This document shows positions 57,580 to 64,000 of a DNA stretch of 64,000 bases, piece after piece. Within the stretch, counting starts at the first letter, position 1. Every line of letters starts with the position of its first letter. Both the position numbers and the translations under genes were made by a program. The DNA is from Glandiceps talaboti (taxonomy: Eukaryota > Hemichordata > Enteropneusta > Spengelidae): the NCBI RefSeq assembly GCF_964340395.1, contig NC_135564.1, positions 1,836,501 to 1,900,500 of the forward strand, in the 5' to 3' direction. The notes beneath the pieces are model-generated. The model saw only the letters and a list, made by a program, of their open reading frames with translations. It ran no database searches and was not told the origin of the DNA.

Positions 57580-59935
57580 CATTCACATGCTCAGGGAACC
57601 CACGGTAGAACTCATTGTACAGGTTGGGTTCTACGCTGAGGGTACCCACTGTATTTAGAACTCATCGTATAGGTTGGGTTCTAGGCTGAGGGAACCCACT
57701 GTAGAACTCATTGTACAGGTTTGGGCTGATGCTGAGGGAACCCACTGTAGAACTCATTGTACAGGTTTGGGCCTATGCTGAGGGAACCCACTGTAGAACT
57801 CATCGTATAGGTTGGGTTCTATGCTGAGGGAACCCACTGTAGAACTCATTGTACAGGTTGGGTTCTAGGCTGAGGGAACCCACGGTAGAACTCATTGTAC
57901 AGGTTGGGTTCTACGCTGAGGGTACCCACTGTATTTAGAACTCATCGTATAGGTTGGGTTCTATGCTGAGGGAACCCACTGTAGAACTCATCGTATAGGT
58001 TGGGTTCTAGGCTGAGGGAACCCACTGTAGAACTCATTGTACAGGTTGGGTTCTAGGCTGAGGGAACCCACTGTAGAACTCATTGTACAGGTTGGGTTCT
58101 AGGCTGAGGGAACCCACTGTAGAACTCATTGTATAGGTTGGGTTCTAGGCTGAGGGAACCCACTGTAGAACTCATTTTTGTACAGGTTGGGTTCTAGGCT
58201 GAGGGAACCCACTGTAGAACTCATCGTATAGGTTGGGTTCTAGGCTGAGGGAACCCACTGTAGAACTCATTGTACAGGTTAGGTTCTAGGCTGAGGGAAC
58301 CCACTGTAGAACTCATTTTTGTACAGGTTGGGTTCTAGGCTGAGGGAACCCACTGTAGAACTCATCGTATAGGTTGGGTTCTATGCTGAGGGAACCCACT
58401 GTAGAACTCATCGTATAGGTTGGGTTCTATGCTGATGGAACCCACTGTATTTAGAACTCATCGTATAGGTTGGGTTCTAGGCTGAGGGAACCCACTGTAG
58501 AACTCATTGTATAGGTTGGGTTCTATGCTGAGGGAACCCACTGTAGAACTCATTTTTGTACAGGTTGGGTTCTATGCTGAGGGAACCCACTGTAGAACTC
58601 ATTGTATAGGTTGGGTTCTATGCTGAGGGAACCCACTGTAGAACTCATTTTTGTACAGGTTGGGTTCTAGGCTGAGGGAACCCACTGTAGAACTCATTGT
58701 ACAGGTTGGGTTCTAGGCTGAGGGAACCCACTGTAGAACTCATTGTACAGGTTGGGTTCTAGGCTGAGGGAACCCACTGTAGAACTCATTTTTGTACAGG
58801 TTGGGTACTATGCTGAGGGAACCCACTGTAGAACTCATTGTATAGGTTGGGTTCTATGCTGAGGGAACCCACTGTAGAACTCATTTTTGTACAGGTTGGG
58901 TTCTATGCTGAGGGAACCCACTGTAGAACTCATTGTATAGGTTGGGTTCTATGCTGAGGGAACCCACTGTAGAACTCATTGTACAGGTTGGGTTCTAGGC
59001 TGAGGGAACCCACTGTAGAACTCATTGTACAGGTTGGGTTCTATGCTGAGGGAACCCACTGTAGAACTCATTGTACAGGTTGGGTTCTATGCTGAGGGAA
59101 CCCACTGTAGAACTCATTGTATAGGTTGGGTTCTAGGCTGAGGGAACCCACTGTAGAAGTCATTGTACAGGTTGGGTTCTAGGCTGAGGGAACCCACTGT
59201 AGAACTCATTTTTGTACAGGTTGGGTTCTATGCTGAGGGAACCCACTGTAGAACTCATTGTATAGGTTGGGTTCTATGCTGAGGGAACCCACTGTAGAAC
59301 TCATTGTACAGGTTGGGTTCTAGGCTGAGGGAACCCACTGTAGAACTCATTGTATAGGTTGGGTTCTATGCTGAGGGAACCCACTGTAGAACTCATTGTA
59401 CAGGTTGGGTTCTAGGCTGAGGGAACCCACTGTAGAACTCATTGTACAGGTTGGGTTCTATGCTGAGGGAACCCACTGTAGAACTCATTGTACAGGTTGG
59501 GTTCTATGCTGAGGGAACCCACTGTAGAACTCATTGTATAGGTTGGGTTCTAGGCTGAGGGAACCCACTGTAGAAGTCATTGTACAGGTTGGGTTCTAGG
59601 CTGAGGGAACCCACTGTAGAACTCATTTTTGTACAGGTTGGGTTCTATGCTGAGGGAACCCACTGTAGAACTCATTGTATAGGTTGGGTTCTATGCTGAG
59701 GGAACCCACTGTAGAACTCATTGTACAGGTTGGGTTCTAGGCTGAGGGAACCCACTGTAGAACTCATTTTTGTACAGGTTGGGTTCTAGGCCGAGGGAAC
59801 CCACTGTAGAACTCATTGTACAGACTGGGTTTTAGGCCGAGGGAACCCACGGTAGAACTCATTGTACAGGTTGGGTTCTAGGCTGATGGAACCCACTGTA
59901 GACCTAATTGTACAGGTTAGGGCCTATGCTATAAT
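57580..59935. repeat. Large 46-bp minisatellite, about 50 copies, 2.3 kb
   Basis: The unit contains gttgggttctaggctgaggg, aacccactgtagaactcatt and gtacag. Variant sites are ctagg/ctatg, tacagg/tatagg and catt-g/cattttt-g/catcg. A rare variant (gaagtcattg) recurs at about 59157 and 59573, about 416 bp apart (nine units), with the neighbouring variants in the same order, so a multi-unit block was duplicated recently. Located 0.8-3.1 kb downstream of the AP3S stop. Confidence 0.97.
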
Positions 59936-60593
59936 TTGATTTGGTTCTTAATTAACACGAGTTACTTGTATTCCTTGTACAGTCAAGTGTGAGGAGGAAA
60001 ACTCTGAATGGTGATATTTGAGGTTCTTTGCCACTGATGTCAAGAACACTTGATGTCTGTGAAAACTGATATTCCATATTCAGTGCTCAGCTCATAGCAG
60101 TGTTTTCAGTTAATAGTGTACACAACAGGAAACTTACATTAAAGAATATAGAGAATTTAAATCTTGGACTAGCCAAGTTGTGGTTTTGACTGAAAATACA
60201 TATCAGTAGTGTGTAGTCTTTCTTTGTCCCTAGTCCAGACAAGTAATGTCATTAGTATATGACATGGTTACAAGTCTTGTGATTTGACATAGTATCAGAA
60301 ATATGGCATGTACTAGGTATGACAACATCATTTCTCAATATTGTTCATCTGCTACTGGTAAATACTTGTGGTAAATAGTCACAACTTGTCTAAATCTGAT
60401 TAAATTCTGATGTAGGAATATGGATCAATCACTTCTGGAACAACAAAATACGAACAAATAACGAAATAATGTCATATTCACTACATCAAATTCTAATCAG
60501 ATTGATCTTGCCTCTGACCAAAATAAAAAGGTCTCACTGACCATCTGAAGTTTTCTTGGCTGAGCACTGGAATAATGCAACCAAATCTTACTA

Positions 60594-60690
60594 GCGGTAT
60601 CTACATAAGCTAGTATACATAGAGAACACTGTATTAGTACTAGTGGTATCTACATTAGCTAGTATACATAGAGAACACTGTATTAGTACA
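60594..60690. repeat. 49-bp direct duplication at the AP3S 3' end
   Basis: Two copies containing gcggtatctacataagctag / gtggtatctacattagctag and tatacatagagaacactgta, starting 40 bp downstream of the AP3S stop codon, presumably in its 3' UTR. Confidence 0.85.
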
Positions 60691-60730
60691 TATATAACAT
60701 AATGAAAAGGTACTAAGTTATATATGTATT

Positions 60731-63690
60731 CTATCTGAAGGATGGTAGATTTGGCAGTTGAATATTGGATGGTAGGTTTGGAAGATTGATATTTTTGACT
60801 GCTGATACTGCTCTTGCTGGTGCAGCCGCTATGCCAGCCTGTCAAGGAAACAATATAATGGTGTTAGAAAAGAAAATTACAATCTACACAAAACAGAAAT
60901 TAAAGGGAATATCACCTATGGAAATAAAGGTATTTGTATAAACTTGGGATTCTGGAGAGTCATTTCATGATTTGATATAACATAAAACAGCTACCATGAA
61001 ACACCAAATTGAAAGTCTATTTCACCTCTATGGTTATTTCAGTGGTAACCTCAACGATTACTTCAGTTGTGCACCACTGGGTCAAGGGTCTAGCAGACAT
61101 GGATATTTATTAGATGAACAATGCATATTCATGACTATGTATTTGATGGAAGTACTCTCTGAAATTGTATGAATTAATACCAAACTGCATTTTACAAAAT
61201 CTTAAAGGGGGTCGGCTGAGTTTATTAATTTTGTGAAGGTACGTGCATATTATCAGGTTTCCATCATATATGACTACTACTAGAACTACAAAACCAAAAT
61301 ATGAATACTATGGACTGGTGATACCAAGTATACTAGCTTTGAAGGAAAGGAGTGACTAAAACATACCTCTTGTTTCTCTAATTTATTTTGTTCCTCTGAC
61401 CTGGTCAATATTTCTGTCATGTTTGTCTCCAATACCATTCCACCCATTACTAACTCTGCTAAGATGAAGTGTACCTATACATCAAATAAATAAGACATGT
61501 CAAACGTGTAAAGCTGAGGTGACATTTCACCCCTTCACCAATGTAAGAATGAGTGAATAACAAATCCTCAGCTAGCATTTGCTGATGTCACATTTATTTC
61601 TCTAAAGCATCTCTGCATCAAAGACTGCAAATACTTACAAAAGAATTCTGTTAAACTACTACTATTATCACCATTATGCAGAGATGCTTGTTACCAGGTC
61701 ATTGTTTTTATCAGTAGTGGACAATTAGAACTGGCTTTGAAGGTAATGGAAAATATTCTCCTTATCACATATATAAATTATCTTACACTTAGCCACAGCA
61801 TACAGCAGGATGCAATCCATCGTAAAAATATACGTACTTCCAGCAGTACAGACTTGAGTATTGTGTGTTCATTGTTGTGTTTGTGTTTGTTGTGTCTGGC
61901 TGTGAACTGTGGCCATGTATGTCTGTATGGAAATTTATGTATGTTGTATCTAGCTGTGAGCTGTGGCCATGTATGTCTGTATGGAAATTTATGTATCTTG
62001 TATCTGGCTGTGAGCTGTGGCCATGTATGTCTGCGAGCTGATCATGGGTATCTGGCTGTGAGATGTGGCCATGTACATGAAAAATTAGCTATTGTCCTCT
62101 GTTTGTGCTTGTCGCTAATATGGTTCTCTGATTGGCAGTTATTTATATCCTGATGATATTTGCTAGACCTTGGATGTTCCATCCTCAATAGCGATGTTCG
62201 GTCGTGTGTCATATTCTATCGGAAGAACATCCGAGGTCTAGCAGATAGACTAGTACGAGTTGGGAGAAGGGGATTAATCTACAAGACTGTATAGTACATA
62301 TAGTATATGTATAACAAAACAGGTTTTACTTAAAGGTCTATATGTATATGTCTTCTCACCTTGTCAACATGGAAGATGAGATCAAGTTCACATACATTCT
62401 CAAAACACTTGTCCAGTGTTTCTACAAATACCTGTCAGAATAAAGAAGATAGAAGATTATACCGTGTATAAGCTTAAAATATGGAATTTATACCCTGATC
62501 ATTATACATCAAGACAACGTGCATCTAGATCATGGCAATGCGTGTCTACGTCAATGGTTCTGCCAAGTTTACGTTTAACACACACCCCCCCCCCCCCTTC
62601 CCATTGCCATGGCTTACTATCACTTAATAAAGTACACTATTGGTCCTATGAAGTACAGAATATAACCCTCACCAGTACAGAGGACATTACTGACTAGATA
62701 ATTCTATCTATTCAATCCTGACTACACAATCACTTACCTGTATAAGATCTAGTATTCCTAATTCACTTTCTGATGAATCTACACAGAACACAAAATACAG
62801 AGTTGCGTAGTGGCGATAAATAATCTTGTAGTCAGACCCTCCAATAAGACTACAATGAAAAAAAAATAACAATGCACAATTGTTAATAAACAGATATACA
62901 ACTGAATGCTGAATAATCAGACTTTCCAATATTAAAGACTGCAGTAGTACAAAAATATACAATTGTTACTAAACAGACACATAACTGAATGATGAATAAT
63001 CAATAATCAGACCTTCTAATATTAAAGACTGCAGTAGTACAAAAAGAATACAATTGTTACTAAACAGACACATAACTGAATATTGGACATGCTGAATAAT
63101 CAGACTCTGTAATGAGACAAAGCATACACGAAGAACTTAAGACCTGAAATGACTGAAGTCTGGTATAAATCCATGCATGTGGTTTACATTTATACCAGTG
63201 TAACAATGGGTTACATATTTTGTTTTCATTTATCATGAGTAAAGTACTGTCCTCACCAGTGTGCCCTCAACGATAACAAAATTTTGTTGTGAGTGAAAAT
63301 GAGAAAACTGAGATTTCTTGTGAGTCACCACGTAAGTATAGTGGAACACCAAATTTTGGTGTGTCACTAGAAATTGTGTGCATCAGTGGTACGTCAAATT
63401 GGCTTACAGGGCAAAGTGGTCCTTACATACCAATATTCTAGTATCAAACAAAGATGAAAATACATATGTAATACACAGTTTTGGGGATGTAAAATGAAAT
63501 TGACTATAATGAACTAGACTTCTAGTGTACTAGTTAACTCAAAGTTCCTCTGTGTGACAAATGGACTGTGGATAACTATTACATATTCAAACACTTACCT
63601 TCCTCCTTCTAGGAAATTACATACATTGTCGTCTCGTTTTGACACGAGATGGAATGTCTCTCTGATAATCTGTTGCTGCATATCTTCATT
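60731..63690 (-). CDS. AP3S1: AP-3 complex sigma subunit, 5 exons seen, first exon outside window
   Basis: Small sigma subunit of the AP-3 heterotetramer, which sorts cargo from endosomes to lysosomes and related organelles. Exons in order: 63690-63599, 62849-62738, 62431-62360, 61474-61367, 60838-60731 (stop TAG). Joins are GT/AG and phase-consistent. Conserved blocks: QQQIIRETFHLVSKRD, GGSDYKIIYRHYATLYFVFC, DSSESELGILDLIQ, VFVETLDKCFENVCELDL, VMGGMVLETNM, QNKLEK, then the sigma-3 tail APARAVSAVKN and LPNLPSFR. The tail is about seven residues shorter than human AP3S1. The initiator exon (vertebrate MIKAILVFNN) is not found up to 64000. An invertebrate orthologue of both vertebrate paralogues AP3S1 and AP3S2; the symbol is given for the linkage with CDO1. 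Confidence 0.94.
60901..61180. repeat. Interspersed repeat, family B, copy 2
   Basis: Shares aaataaaggtatttgtataa and tctggagagtcatttcat with 27507-27790, with diverged sequence to the right. In the last AP3S intron. Confidence 0.6.
61885..62080. repeat. About 54-bp minisatellite, 3-4 copies, AP3S intron
   Basis: The unit contains ctggctgtgaactgtggcca, tgtatgtctgtatggaaatt and tatgta. The plus-strand frame across it (61737-62153) is repeat-driven and lies inside an intron. Confidence 0.85.
63255..63420. mobile_element. MITE-like element, family 3, copy 2
   Basis: Starts accagtgtgccct and ends near agggcaaagtggt; interior gatttcttgtgagtcaccac and cactagaaattgtgtg match 54029-54289. This copy lacks the TTG expansion and is about 95 bp shorter. 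In an AP3S intron. Confidence 0.7.
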
Positions 63691-64000
63691 CTAAAACATG
63701 ACATAAATAACATTTCAGGAAACACTTCACTCTGGGACACATACAGAACCGTATCCATTGAGGTGGGGGGATGGGGGTGGGGGGTGCAAATCAGGATTAT
63801 GCTAGAGAGTCCAACTGTAAACAACCCCAAACATAGACCCTCCCAACCAAATCCCCATCTTGAATACAAATGCGTCTCTTATACAATCAGTCCACTACAT
63901 TCTTACTATTCCTTTGAGCACTATTCTCACCCCTAACCCGTTGTTTTCCCCAAACCCTGGCTGGATGATTACCGTACACAACCTAATCATGTAAGAAATT

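Larger units (their letters stand above)
55610..60730. other. Intergenic region between UBXN6 start and AP3S stop
   Basis: About 5.1 kb with no supported gene. It contains a 34-38-bp minisatellite (56125-56590), a unique AT-rich stretch (56600-57550), the large 46-bp minisatellite and a 49-bp duplication near the AP3S stop. The AP3S 3' UTR lies at the right side; its extent is not determined. Confidence 0.7.

Noticed and set aside
61737-62153. 138-codon plus-strand frame rich in CGHVCLYGNL
   Set aside because: Three to four copies of a 54-bp repeat within an AP3S intron, antisense to the gene.

Overview
This is a eukaryotic, metazoan, AT-rich and very repeat-dense genomic window. It holds four recognisable multi-exon protein-coding genes, all on the minus strand. 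The exons are short with GT/AG boundaries, introns range from a few hundred bases to several kb, and dozens of mini- and microsatellites and foldback elements fill the introns and intergenic DNA. The proteins resemble vertebrate orthologues closely over their domains but clearly differ from them. With the intron sizes and repeat style, this suggests a marine invertebrate, perhaps an invertebrate deuterostome such as a hemichordate; the species cannot be fixed from sequence alone. Nothing bacterial, viral or CRISPR-like was seen.

Layout, right to left (direction of transcription). (1) 63690-60731: AP-3 complex sigma subunit (AP3S1/AP3S2 type), five exons seen, first exon beyond the right edge. 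(2) 55609-46482: UBXN6/UBXD1, complete, ten exons, 441 aa. (3) 37018-22970: cysteine dioxygenase (CDO1), complete, five exons, 212 aa. A second, diverged first coding exon at 38816-38644 is in the same splice phase, so the locus may use alternative first exons. (4) 16783-1: eIF4B, fourteen coding exons seen, 3' end beyond the left edge.

All exon joins were checked by hand for GT/AG ends and codon phase, and every join is phase-consistent. The genes do not form one pathway. AP-3 sorts endosomal and lysosomal cargo, UBXN6 is a p97/VCP adaptor that also works in endolysosomal sorting, CDO1 oxidises cysteine, and eIF4B assists translation initiation. CDO1 and AP3S1 are also near neighbours in vertebrates (human 5q22-q23), so part of this linkage looks ancestral.

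The most unusual signal is in the repeats. At three places a tandem array has grown out of an exon edge: the CDO1 exon 4 donor, the UBXN6 exon 8 donor, and the end of the UBXN6 coding region. This left extra copies of coding ends and splice donors in the adjacent transcribed DNA. At CDO1 one extra donor would add 22 in-frame codons. Other notable items are a 2.3-kb 46-bp minisatellite downstream of AP3S, three adjacent pentanucleotide arrays, several MITE/foldback families, and duplicated symmetric exons in the eIF4B DRYG-rich region. Long open frames inside the minisatellites are consequences of repeat periods divisible by three, not genes.
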